Origin: Myxococcota bacterium
Lineage (GTDB): Bacteria; Myxococcota_A; UBA796; JAFGLY01
Length of the DNA stretch: 64,000 nucleotides
Assembly (NCBI GenBank): GCA_024276675.1
Contig: JAJRWT010000095.1
Location: forward strand, 1 to 64,000
Direction of reading: 5' to 3'
Under the pieces are notes generated by a model. The model worked only from the letters and a program-made list of their open reading frames with translations. It was not told the origin of the DNA and did no database searches. Position numbers and translations under genes: made by a program. Below are positions 10,624 to 19,938 of the stretch, in pieces (position 1 is the stretch's first letter; every line of letters begins with the position of its first letter).

Positions 10624-12306
10624 TCATGGGGTTTGCGGGGCCTGGGAGCCTGGGGCCCGGGTAGGCGATGCGCCAGGTTCGGGCTGGCCCTGTTCCTGGT
10701 TCAGCAGCCGCTTCACCGTTTCAAGTCCCTTTAGGGCCCCCGATTGGCAGGAAGCGTCCAGCATCTGGGCATGCTGGAAAGCCTGGCGCGCTTCTTCCAG
10801 CCGGCCCTGTTGTCCGAGCACGTTGCCCAGCAGCAGCGCCAGGTGGCAACGGCCCGGCTGGCGTCGTATTGCTTCACGCACGTATGTTTCGGCCTGGTCA
10901 GGAAGTCCCAGGGCTGCCGCCGCACGCGCCGTGTTGGCTGCTGGCGTCGGGTTTTCGGGATCCGCCTGCAGCAGGGCCGGCCCCATCTCCAGGGCCTCCT
11001 GGTAGCGGCCCAGGTTGAGAAGACAGGCCTGCAGGTTGTTGCCCGAACGGGCATCCACCGCCCTGCCGACGCGGTAGAGCGGTATGGCCCGCTGGCAGTC
11101 CCCCTGCCGGGTGTGCAGGTCGTAGGCCAGGTGGAAGGCCGCATATGGGTTGCCAGGATCGGCGCGCATCGAGGCGCTGAAGAGCCTGGAATCGGAAACC
11201 CAGTCCGAGGATCGGGCAAGGGTCAGGACACCGAGCCCCAGGGGCAACATCCAGGCCGCCACTGGAAGCCGGCCCTTTCCCCGTGCTGCGGCCAGAGCAG
11301 CACCACAGCCAGCGAAGGTCAGGTAGAAGTAGCGATCCCCCAGGAGCCCCAGTTGGCGCGAGGCCAGGGCAGCCGGAACCAGCAACAGCAGGCAGGCGAG
11401 CAGGCCCGCCAGGATGGGGCGCCCCCGGGCCAGGAAGAGCAACAGCAGCCCCAGCAGGGCAAAGGCCCAGCCTGGTGCGGGCAAGGCGACGAAAGGCGGC
11501 AGGGCGTCGGGCGCCATGGGCACAAAGGCCAGTTTCAGGGCGCGCCAGCTCACGGCGGTCAGGGCTGGTCCCCAGTCGCCGCCCACCACACCGCTGGGCA
11601 TGGGCAGGTGGATGGCGTGGCGGATGGCCAGGTAGGCCGCCGGCCCCAGGGCAGCCGGCAGCAACAAGCTCCAGGAGAAGCGGCGGGAACCCAACATCCA
11701 CAGCAGAGCACAGGCTGGCACCAGGAGGAAGCTCTCCTTGCCGAAAGGAGCCAGGCCCAGCAGCCAGCCAGCCAGCAGTGGACGGCCCGCCAGCCAGGCC
11801 CACCAGGCCCACAGGAAGAGAAGCGAGGGCAGCAGATCATGGCGTCCGCTCACCCAGGCCACGGCCTCGCTGGCGCCGGGATGCAGCCCCAGCAGGGCCG
11901 CACCCAGCCAGGCGGCACTCGTTGACGCGCCCAGACGAAGCCCGATATGCGCCAAGGCAAGTACCGCAGCCAGGTGCAGGGCCAGGTTGATCAGTCGTTC
12001 CACCAGGGGGCCTGGCAAGAGCCACTGACCAGGAACATAGGAGAGCATGACCAGGGGGCGATAGTGGTCTGTGCCGGGCATGTCAGTCCCAGCGCGGATG
12101 TCGCCCAGCAACAGTGAGAGCGGGTGGGCCAGGTTGGAGTTGCGGGCCACCTGGGGCCAGTCATCCCAGATCCAGGAGCCGGGCAGCGAGGGCGAGTAGG
12201 CCGCCACAACCGCCAACAGGACCAGCCAGGGCAACAGTCGGGCCATGGGCGTGGTTCCGTTCAGCCGCGTTTTCCTGCCGGATGGCTGCTCCACGGATGA
12301 TTCCAC
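10624..12306 (-). CDS. Multipass membrane protein with C-terminal TPRs (TMTC/PMT-like)
   Basis: This encodes about 560 residues. An N-terminal segment and roughly ten hydrophobic helices are followed by TPR-like repeats from about residue 390 (AIPLYRVGRAVDA, QEALEMGPALL, QAETYVREAI, LEEARQAFQHAQ). The early loop SWIWDDWPQV and the later GDRYFYLTFAG resemble TMTC-type or GT-C glycosyltransferase proteins, in which an acidic pair after the first helix is catalytic. This suggests transfer of a lipid-linked sugar at the periplasmic face, but that is inference. The GTG start at 12306 has a weak GGGAG upstream; ATG 12246 (MARLLPW) is an alternative start and gives a cleaner first helix. Confidence 0.75.
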   Translation of the reverse strand: MESSVEQPSGRKTRLNGTTPMARLLPWLVLLAVVAAYSPSLPGSWIWDDWPQVARNSNLAHPLSLLLGDIRAGTDMPGTDHYRPLVMLSYVPGQWLLPGPLVERLINLALHLAAVLALAHIGLRLGASTSAAWLGAALLGLHPGASEAVAWVSGRHDLLPSLLFLWAWWAWLAGRPLLAGWLLGLAPFGKESFLLVPACALLWMLGSRRFSWSLLLPAALGPAAYLAIRHAIHLPMPSGVVGGDWGPALTAVSWRALKLAFVPMAPDALPPFVALPAPGWAFALLGLLLLFLARGRPILAGLLACLLLLVPAALASRQLGLLGDRYFYLTFAGCGAALAAARGKGRLPVAAWMLPLGLGVLTLARSSDWVSDSRLFSASMRADPGNPYAAFHLAYDLHTRQGDCQRAIPLYRVGRAVDARSGNNLQACLLNLGRYQEALEMGPALLQADPENPTPAANTARAAAALGLPDQAETYVREAIRRQPGRCHLALLLGNVLGQQGRLEEARQAFQHAQMLDASCQSGALKGLETVKRLLNQEQGQPEPGASPTRAPGSQAPQTP

Positions 12307-12436
12307 CAGGGCGTCTCTCCCTTCCGTCTATCCAACAGTCATGGCGGTGGCCTGTCGGGCGAGTTTGTCAAGCCAGGCGCAACAGACACTGTGGATGTTG
12401 GTTTGTCCCGACGTCGGTTGCCTTTCACGTAACCAA

Positions 12437-13630
12437 TCATCGTGATCGGAACATACGACTCAGGCCAGGAGGAAGACCGTTGGTCTGCTCCGTGGCGATG
12501 CCGTTCCTTTGGTCTCGACTCCCCCTGCATTTCCAGAAATCAGCCACCCGTGCTTGCGCGGGATCAGCCGTCTGGCCCGGCAGAGGCGCCAGGAGAGCCA
12601 GGTCGCCGGTAGCGGCGAGTTCCAGGAGTCGCAGGATGGGGGCGTCCCAGTCGTGCAAGGCCAGGTTGAAGGTACCCCAGTGAACTGGAAGCATGGTACG
12701 CCCCATGACCTGGCGGTGCAGTGCGGCGGCAGCGTCGGGGCCCAGGTGGATGGAGCCCCATTCGGGTGCATGAGCGCCCACCTCGAGCATGGTGAGGTCG
12801 AAAGGGCCGTAGCATTGGCCTATCTGGGGCGCGATATCCAGGGGGCCGGTGTCGCCGCCGAACCAGACGCGGTGCTCCGGGCCCACAATTGCCCAGGATG
12901 ACCAGAGGGTGCCGTTGCGGTCAAACATGCGTCGCCCACTGAAGTGGTGGGCAGGGGTGCAGGCCAGGCGCAGCGGGCCCAGCTCGGTTTCTTCCCACCA
13001 GTCCAGTTCCGCGATGGACGCTGGATTCACGCCCCAGGACTCCAGGTGGGCGCCGACGCCCAGGGGCACGAAGAAGCGTGGCGATTGCCGGGCCAGGGCG
13101 ACAATCGTGCCGTGGTCCAGGTGATCGTAGTGGTCGTGGGAGAGGATCACGGCGTCGATCTGGGGGAGGTCGCCCAGCAGCAGGGGAGGCGGGTGGAAGC
13201 GGCGTGGGCCGGCGAAGGGAAAGGGCGACGAGCGCTCCCCGAACATGGGATCGGTGAGCAGGATCTGGCCATCCACCTCCAGCAGCACGGTGCTGTGGCC
13301 CAACCAGGTGGCCCGCAGTCGTTGCCCCCGGGGAAGCAGAGATCTCCTGGTGGGACGAATGAGAGGGATCTCGACCTCGGGCTTGCGGCGTTGGCCTCCC
13401 AGGAAGAACCGCAGTATCGCAGCGGCCATGCTGGTGCCCGGATCGGCCATGGGACGCGGGACCAGGTTGCGCGCTTTGCCCTTGCTGAAGTTGGGCGAGC
13501 GTTTCATGCGCTCCAGGCGCGGGCCCGCGGCCGAGGCGCCGAACTGGGGCATGCCGAGGTTCGCGTAGGCGAAACCCACTCCACCCATGGTCACCATCCC
13601 GGCGCTGGGCATCCTGGTGCGCTGCTTCAT
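12437..13630 (-). CDS. MBL-fold metal-dependent hydrolase (UlaG/NAPE-PLD-like)
   Basis: This encodes 397 residues. The metallo-beta-lactamase motif LSHDHYDHLDH (HxHxDH) supplies two-metal ligands, and WLGHSTVLLEVDG opens the fold. Further ligands are seen in PAHHFSGR, FGGDTG and LPVHWGTF. The overall arrangement fits the UlaG / N-acyl-phosphatidylethanolamine phospholipase D-like group, which act on lipid or lactone esters. The N-terminal 60 residues are basic and may peripherally anchor the protein. The ATG at 13630 follows GGAGG. No pathway partner is evident. Confidence 0.85.
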   Translation of the reverse strand: MKQRTRMPSAGMVTMGGVGFAYANLGMPQFGASAAGPRLERMKRSPNFSKGKARNLVPRPMADPGTSMAAAILRFFLGGQRRKPEVEIPLIRPTRRSLLPRGQRLRATWLGHSTVLLEVDGQILLTDPMFGERSSPFPFAGPRRFHPPPLLLGDLPQIDAVILSHDHYDHLDHGTIVALARQSPRFFVPLGVGAHLESWGVNPASIAELDWWEETELGPLRLACTPAHHFSGRRMFDRNGTLWSSWAIVGPEHRVWFGGDTGPLDIAPQIGQCYGPFDLTMLEVGAHAPEWGSIHLGPDAAAALHRQVMGRTMLPVHWGTFNLALHDWDAPILRLLELAATGDLALLAPLPGQTADPAQARVADFWKCRGSRDQRNGIATEQTNGLPPGLSRMFRSR

Positions 13631-13635
13631 GGAAC

Positions 13636-13780
13636 CTCCGGCTCGTGGAGCCGGCTTCCAGCCGGCCTGCCCGTGGAGCCCATGTAGCAGGCTTCCAGCC
13701 GGCCTGCCCGTGGAGCAGGCTTCCAGCCTGCCACTGAGATAGCCCAGGATCGTGGGGCCGGCTTCCAGGCGGCCTGCCCC
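13636..13780. repeat. Repeat family C: GGCTTCCAGCC hairpins
   Basis: Four closely spaced units centre on GCCGGCTTCCAGCCGGC or the shorter GCAGGCTTCCAGCCTGC, separated by CTGCCCGTGGAG-type linkers. Each unit is a perfect or near-perfect small hairpin. A single copy lies at 57757-57773, and a variant with the same core is at 1805-1826. The array lies between the hydrolase start and the ATPase remnant and is not coding. Confidence 0.7.
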
Positions 13781-13789
13781 GGCAGTCCG

Positions 13790-14625
13790 CTATGCCAGAA
13801 ACCTCCGGATCTGCCCCACCAGATGGTGCTGGTCGCCCAGCAGGGGCTCCAGCAGCGCCAGGGCCTCGCTGGCGTGGTCCTCTGCTCGGGCATCGCCCTG
13901 GGAGCGCAGGACTTGGGCCAGCATGAAGAGCACGTTGCCCAGGTCGAAGGGCAGGCCGCAACTTGCGGGCCAGGGCCAGGGGGGACTCCAACTCCTGGCG
14001 GGCCTCCTGGTCGCGGGCGAAACCGGAACGCCTGGAGCCCAGGGGGATCTTCCATGTGAGAGCCTTGCCCGAGGTGCTCAAGGCAACCAAGCCCGCCGCT
14101 GCCAGGGGACCGGCCAGCAGTCCGGCGGGAGCCGCCACCATGGCCGCCATAGAGGATGCCAGTTCCGCCACGTCCAGCACCGGTCCTGGTTCCTGTGTAC
14201 CCAGCAGCTCGGAAACGGCACTTGCCAGGGCATTTGTCTGCCGGGTCTCCCAGCGGTGGCCCAGCTTCTGCTCTGCTGCGGCGTGGATGGCCAGACCCAG
14301 CAGGAAGATAACCTCCCAGGGCTGGACGAGCTGCTGGGCTCCGGGATCCGAGAGGCGCTCCTCGAAGTGACGCAGCACGTCCAGCACCACCACCAGGTCG
14401 TCATGGGCACGCCGCTCCGCCATGGCCCGAAGCTCGGTGGACTTTCCGGTTCCCACGGTACCCAGGAGCATGAAGCGCTTGTCACCGGTAGGGCGTTCGA
14501 AGGCGCTGAGGATGCTCTCGGTGGGCCCCCAGCGACGTTCAACCCGCCACTGGGAGCGGCTGCACCGGCTCTTCGGGGTCGAAGCGCTCGTAGATGGTCT
14601 CCCAGAACTGGCGTTGCTCGTTCAT
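13790..14625 (-). pseudogene. P-loop ATPase with C-terminal repeat region, broken by two frameshifts
   Basis: The likely start is ATG 14625 (MNEQRQFWETIYERFDPEE). Its frame ends at a TGA near 14539, while coding sequence continues in another frame (RVERRWGPTESILSAF) with the Walker A motif GTVGTGKST and a hydrophobic Walker B-like LVVVLDVL. Near 13950 the coding sequence shifts again to a TPR-like tail (FDLGNVLFMLAQVLRSQG, ending RRFLA) that stops at 13790. Restoring both frames gives a protein of about 278 residues: an AAA-type ATPase with a hydrophobic segment near AAMVAAPAGLLAGPLAA. Two frameshifts suggest a decaying gene or indel errors. The start is uncertain because no clear RBS precedes it. 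Confidence 0.6.
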
Positions 14626-14827
14626 GGGACAAGCCCAACGCAGGCGAAGGCGGGCCGGCATACGCGGCCGGCTGGAGTTGCGCCAGTATTCAGCCGACAT
14701 CCACGAGCTGTACGCCCAACACAGAGCCGAAACCGGGCAGCCCTTGGCGGAGCGGGCACCTGGCCACGCCTTGCATCTCAGCGCTGGCAAACTGATAACG
14801 CTCCTGCGTGCTTGAAACGTGCTGGAA

Positions 14828-14866
14828 GCCGTCGGGAAAAAGGCAGCCTCTTTCCCGCCGGCTCTT
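14828..14866. repeat. Miniature family B-like hairpin
   Basis: The sequence GCCGTCGGGAAA followed closely by TTTCCCGCCGGC forms a short hairpin with the same arms as family B. It abuts the stop codon of the GGDEF-EAL gene and could act as a transcription terminator or mRNA 3' structure. Confidence 0.5.
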
Positions 14867-17228
14867 AGCTCCAGCAGGGCACCCGGTGGATGAGTTCGCC
14901 TGCCTCCGTGGCGTTCACCGGAGGGGAGAACAGGTATCCCTGTGCGTGTTCGCAGCGATGCTCCCGTAGCCATTGGAGCTGCTGTTCGTTTTCGACGCCT
15001 TCGGCCGTAGTCTGCATTCCCAGGGCCCGGGCCAACTCGATGATGGAGAAGACAAGCTCGAAGCTTCGGCTGTCGCCTGCCATGTTGCTGACAAAGGAAC
15101 GGTCGATCTTGAGGGACTCGAAGGGGAAGCGGTGCAGGTAGCTCAATGACGAGTAGCCAGTGCCGAAGTCGTCCATGTGCAAGGCCACTCCGAGGGAGTT
15201 CAGCTCCTCGAGAGTACTGCGGAAGGCCTCGTCGTTTTCCAGCAGGACGCTCTCTGTGATCTCCAGCTTGAGGTGCTGAGGCGCCAGGTTTGCATCGGCC
15301 AGGGTGGCCCGCACCTGGGAGGCAAGCTCCTGCTGGGCAAACTGCCTGCTGGAGATGTTCACCGCCACGAAGAGATCCCGCCTTGGAAAAGCTCTTTTCC
15401 ATGCGGCCATCTGTTCGCAGGCCTCCATCAGCACCCAGCCGCCGATGGGATTGATGAGCCCCGTTTCCTCGGCCAGCGGGATGAAGTCATTGGGTGCCAC
15501 CAGGCCCCTCTTGGGGTGGTTCCAACGGACCAGGGCCTCGAAGCCGATGATGTTGCAGTTGCCCAAGTCCACGACTGGTTGGTAGTACAGCTCCAACTGC
15601 TCGCGCTGCACTGCCTGTCGCAAGGCGGTTTCGAGATCCAGCCTCGCTACCGCACGCTCGTGCATTTGCTGATCGAAGATTGCATAACCGCCCCGTCCTT
15701 CGGCCTTCGCCCTGTACATGGCGATGTCGGCGTTGCGCAGCAAGCTGGAGGGGTCCTCACATTCATGGTCCACGAAAACGATACCGGCGCTGGCCGTGGA
15801 GTAGACCTCCTGCCCGCGGAAGTGGAACGGCCTGTCCAGCTCTCTCAGGATGCGTAACGTTACCCGCGCCGCGTCTTCTTCCTCGCGGATACCCAGCAGG
15901 AGGATGGTGAATTCATCGCCCCCGAAGCGAGCCAGGGACTTCTCCATGCCAAACCTGGCCAGCATGTCGGTGCCGCGCATGCATCGCTCGATGCGCCTTG
16001 CCACTGCCTTCAGCAGCTCGTCTCCCGCCCAGTGGCCCATGCTGTCGTTCACAACCTTGAAGTTGTCCAGGTCGAGGAAGATGAGGGCGAAATGCAGGTC
16101 GGGATCGCGGCGCACTACATTGATGGCGTGCTGAAGACGCTCCATGAACAGCGCACGGTTGGGCAGCCCGGTCAGGGCATCGTGCAGGGCTTCATGCACC
16201 AGTCGTTCCTCGGCTTCCTTCCGCACGGTGATGTCGGACATGGAGCCAACGAAGCGCAATGTTCCGCCCTGCTTTTTCCGCACCAACAAGCCCACACACA
16301 GGATCCAGCGGTAGCTCCCTTGCGCGGAACGTAGCCGAAACTCGAATTCGAATTGCCCGTCCCCACGCTCGATGTGTTTCTGGATGGCTACACGCAGGGA
16401 TTGGCGTTCATCGGGATGGACGCGCTCGAACCAGACATCGGGCGTGGCCAGGCCGTCTTTGGGCTCCAAGCCGAGCATCAGGTACCAGCGTTCAGAGAGG
16501 TATATCTGGCCCAGCGGGATATCCCAATCCCAAAGTGCGTCGTTGGCCGCACGGGCCGCCAGGGCGTAGCGCTCCTCGCTCTCGGTCAGGGCTTCCTCGA
16601 CCTTTTTGCGCCGGGCGATGTCGCGAAGAAGCTGCTCGTTGACCCGCGCCAGCTCCTGGGTACGTTCCGCCACCAGGTGCTCGAGCTGCTTGTGGGATTC
16701 CTGGAGCTGCCGCTCGGCACGCCACTTGGCGGCCAGGGTGGTCGCCAGGTGGCGCAGCACGTGGGGTTGGAAGGGCTTGGGGAAGTAGAGCAGCTTGTCC
16801 GGTGGCCTGATGCGGTGGGCAAAACGTTCCGGTTGAAGTTGGCTGGCCTGTGCCACCACGACGATGTTGATGTCCGGGTCGGCCTCGCGGATGGACTCCG
16901 CCGCGGCCACGGCATCATCCCCCCGGGCCAGGCATGGCTCGAAAAAGAACACGGAATAGGCCCGACCCTCGGCACGGGCCTGTCGGACCACGGCCACGGC
17001 ATCTGCTCCGCATTCAACGGTGCTCAACTCAAAGGGGGTCGTGGAGGCCGCGGGATGAGCCAGCTCCTGATTGTCGCCGGAACCCTGTGCGGGCGCGTTG
17101 TCCCAGACCTGCGGGGAACCGAAGACCCAGCGGTAGGCCTGGAGCATCGCAGGTTGATCATCCAGGGCCAGGAGGCGTATGGGCTGCTCGTTCAAGTGAT
17201 TTTTTCCGTGGTTTTGGCGGGCTGTCAT
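14865..17228 (-). CDS. REC-PAS-GGDEF-EAL protein (c-di-GMP turnover)
   Basis: This encodes 787 residues. An N-terminal receiver-like domain (about 15-165) is followed by a coiled coil, a PAS/PAC domain (about 220-340, ending ITVRKEAEERL), a GGDEF domain with FGGDEF and an EAL domain with FEALVRW and DDFGTGYSSL. GGDEF makes c-di-GMP and EAL hydrolyses it; both active-site signatures look intact. At the receiver phosphorylation site the sequence is VFFFEPC, with Glu instead of Asp at about residue 97, so it may be phosphorylation-independent. Just before GGDEF the motif is doubled (LARFG-MEKS-LARFG), an unusual small insertion. The ATG at 17228 has AGGAG and overlaps the stop of the upstream kinase (ATGA), so it is the last gene of the operon. 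Confidence 0.93.
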   Translation of the reverse strand: MTARQNHGKNHLNEQPIRLLALDDQPAMLQAYRWVFGSPQVWDNAPAQGSGDNQELAHPAASTTPFELSTVECGADAVAVVRQARAEGRAYSVFFFEPCLARGDDAVAAAESIREADPDINIVVVAQASQLQPERFAHRIRPPDKLLYFPKPFQPHVLRHLATTLAAKWRAERQLQESHKQLEHLVAERTQELARVNEQLLRDIARRKKVEEALTESEERYALAARAANDALWDWDIPLGQIYLSERWYLMLGLEPKDGLATPDVWFERVHPDERQSLRVAIQKHIERGDGQFEFEFRLRSAQGSYRWILCVGLLVRKKQGGTLRFVGSMSDITVRKEAEERLVHEALHDALTGLPNRALFMERLQHAINVVRRDPDLHFALIFLDLDNFKVVNDSMGHWAGDELLKAVARRIERCMRGTDMLARFGMEKSLARFGGDEFTILLLGIREEEDAARVTLRILRELDRPFHFRGQEVYSTASAGIVFVDHECEDPSSLLRNADIAMYRAKAEGRGGYAIFDQQMHERAVARLDLETALRQAVQREQLELYYQPVVDLGNCNIIGFEALVRWNHPKRGLVAPNDFIPLAEETGLINPIGGWVLMEACEQMAAWKRAFPRRDLFVAVNISSRQFAQQELASQVRATLADANLAPQHLKLEITESVLLENDEAFRSTLEELNSLGVALHMDDFGTGYSSLSYLHRFPFESLKIDRSFVSNMAGDSRSFELVFSIIELARALGMQTTAEGVENEQQLQWLREHRCEHAQGYLFSPPVNATEAGELIHRVPCWS

Positions 17229-19924
17229 GGGATCCGCTCCTGGGCTGTGCTCTGGGGGGCACACTCGCCTTGCGGGAGATTCCTGTAAATCGGGAGGTCC
17301 ATCAGAAAATATGCGCCTGGTCCCGAATGACTCTCCAGCGTCAACTTGCCGCCGATGGAAGTGACGACCTGGAGAGAAAGAGGCAGACCGATGCCCAGGG
17401 ACTGGCCAGGGTTTTTTGTCGTGTAGAAAGGAGTGAAGACGCGGTTCAGTTCCTCGCTGGGTATTCCGGGACCATCGTCGGCCACGACCAGGTGAACGCG
17501 TTAGCCTTCCCTCCTGGTTCGCAGCTCCACATGACCTCCTTCCGAGACGGCGTCCAGTGCATTCTGCAGCAGGTTGCGAATGGCCTGCTGGAGTTCCTCT
17601 GGGATGCAATCCACCTGGCAGCCTTCGGCATCCAGGTCCAGTTTCAGGTGTACGTCCGTGTTCCTGGAAGGTGCCACCAGGCGGGCAACGTCACGCACGG
17701 CCTGGTCCAGCAGCAATGGCGTGGTTTCGACGGGGTAGCCCTCGCGGGCGTAGCGACGGACCAGTTCTGTGACCTGTTTGAGCCGTTCCACGCCGCGCTC
17801 GGCGGTCTGTCGCATCTGCTCGATGCGGACCTGGGCACGATCCATGACCTCGAGGCGTTCCTCGGTTCCCAGGGCAGGATCCTCCACGACAGCGCGAATC
17901 TTGCGGTGTTGCTGGTCGATGACGAAGAGGGCGGACTTGATGTAGTTGAGGGGGTTGTGAATCTGGTGGGCCAACCCGGCGCTGATGACCTCGAGGCTGC
18001 GCACGTTGGCGCGCAGGATGGATGACACCTGGATGCCGCGCTTCTTGAGCAGTTGGGCCACGGCCGCCCGCAGTTCCCTGGGACTGAAGGGCTTGGTGAG
18101 GTGGATGTCCGCGCCGGCTCCGCGGGCGTGCAGGCGATCATCCAGGTCTCCGCGCGCGGTGACCATGATGATGGGTGTGTCGGCGGTATCGGGGTCTGCT
18201 CGCAGCTCCTTGATGAGGCCCACGCCGTCCAGCCGAGGCATCATGTAGTCGGTCACGATGACGTCGGGACGTTCCCTTCGCGCCATCTCCAGCCCCTGCA
18301 GGCCATCCTGAGCCAGGAAGACAGAGTGCTCCACCGAGAGCTGGGCGCTGATGAGACGCAGCACGTCGACGTTGTCTTCCACGACAAGTACCTTGGTGGC
18401 CTTGGGGCCGTTGTCCACGCGGTCGACGACACGGCGCTCGGTGGCCAGCGAGATATCGAGAAAACGGTAGTCGTCTCGCTCCAGGAGCTGCCGCGTCCAC
18501 TCGCGTGGCTCCCGGTCTTCGCCGCGGCGGCCTGCTGTTGCGCTTCGTTCTTCGTGGGTACGACGTTCCAGGAGATCCTGTTGGAAGTGTTCGGTTCCGT
18601 GCAGCAGGTGAACGGTGAAGCGGCTGCCCACGCCCACCTCGCTTTGCAGGTCGATACGACCTCCGTGCATCTCCACCAGGTCGCGGGCGAATGCCAGGCC
18701 GATTCCGGTCCCACCGAAACGCCTGGTCACCGACCCGTCCGCCTGGCTGAAACGCTCAAAGATCATCTCCAGGCGATCCGCTGGAATACCGATACCCGTG
18801 TCAGCGACGGTGATACATGTCTCGCCGTTCAGGGTTTCCAGCACCACGTCCACTCGCCCGCCAGCCTCGGTGAACTTCAGGGCGTTGGAGAGCAGGTTGA
18901 TCACGACCCGCTCGATCTTTTCCAGGTCCACGTGGAGGTCGGTGGAGCGGGAGCGGAGATCAAGGTTGACCTCTATGTTCTTTCGCGCCGCCAGTGGTCG
19001 GGTGTGGGAGACGATTTCGTCGAGCATGTCGTGCAGATCGCTTTGCTCCAGCTTCAGGCGCAAGAAGCCATCATTGATCTTGGAAATCTCCAGCAGGTCG
19101 TTGATCAGCTTGAGCAACCGTATCGCGTTGCTCCACATGGGCTGCAGCAGCTCGCGTTGCTTGCTGTCCAGGGCCCAGGTGTCTCCATCGAGAATGCTCT
19201 CCAACTGGGAGAGGATAATGGTGAGCGGCGTACGCAGTTCGTGCGTGATGTTGCTGAAGAACTGGGTCTTCTGCCGATCGAGATCCTCCAGGCGCCCGAT
19301 GGCATGCTCCAGCTTGGTCTTTGCGCGTTTCAGATCCAGGCTGCTGTAGAAATTGCTGACTTCGAGCCAATAGCGGTGCCTCTGGCTGAACACGGTCACG
19401 GCGATCATGGAGACCAGGAACAACTGGTTGATGCTGGCCTGCCGAGGAGCCGAGTTCTGGCCGACAAAAACACTCGGCAGGACGTAGAAGCTGTAGAGGG
19501 AGCCAAAGAAAATGAGGGAAATGCGAAACGGCCAGGTGAAAATGAAACCTATGGCGACTACGACCAGGCTGAGCCCGGCGTAGTACTGTGATGCCAGGCC
19601 CTCGTGCAGCCAGCACATCAATACGATGATCGAGCCGATGTAGAACGAGTAGGTCATGGTCAGTACGGTTACGTGCCGTTCCATGGTAGCGCGGAAATGG
19701 GAATAGCAATAAATGATAGCCAGTGACCACAAGCTGGCCAAGACCCGAAAGGGGGCCGTCAACCATACGTAGTCCCGGATCACCGCCCAATCGCTGATCC
19801 AGAAGAGCGGGACCAGGACCAACCCCAGTAAGGCGCCAAACCTGAGAGAAGTAGCGTTCTTGGCCTGCAAGTACTCCCGTAGAAGGAGTTGGTCCTCGTT
19901 TGTGGGTACGGTCATTATCTCCAC
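17225..19924 (-). pseudogene. Membrane hybrid histidine kinase, interrupted by in-frame TAA near the C-terminus
   Basis: A frame of 899 residue positions. Six or so membrane helices (about 28-180) are followed by a coiled coil and a first kinase module with phosphoacceptor His228 (THELRTPL), NALKFTEAGG, DTGIGIP and GGTGIGLAF. A receiver domain follows (about 500-620: VVEDN, VTDYMMP, LTKPFSP). The second kinase module has GLAHQIHNPLNYI and an ATPase domain with LLQNALDAVSEGG, ADDGPGIPSEE and LGIGLPLS. The TAA at 17501-17503 (codon 808) falls between the N box and the ADDGPGIP box of the second ATPase domain, so termination would disable only that domain. The frame after the stop ends in TGA overlapping the next gene's ATG, which supports one ancestral gene. 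GAA to TAA by a single change would explain it; a sequence error is possible. Confidence 0.88.
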
Positions 19925-19938
19925 GCCATTGGCCGGTC

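Noticed and set aside
13640..13780. CRISPR array in the repeated GGCTTCCAGCC region
   Set aside because: Repeats are short, self-complementary and unequally spaced, with no unique spacers of constant length and no cas genes.
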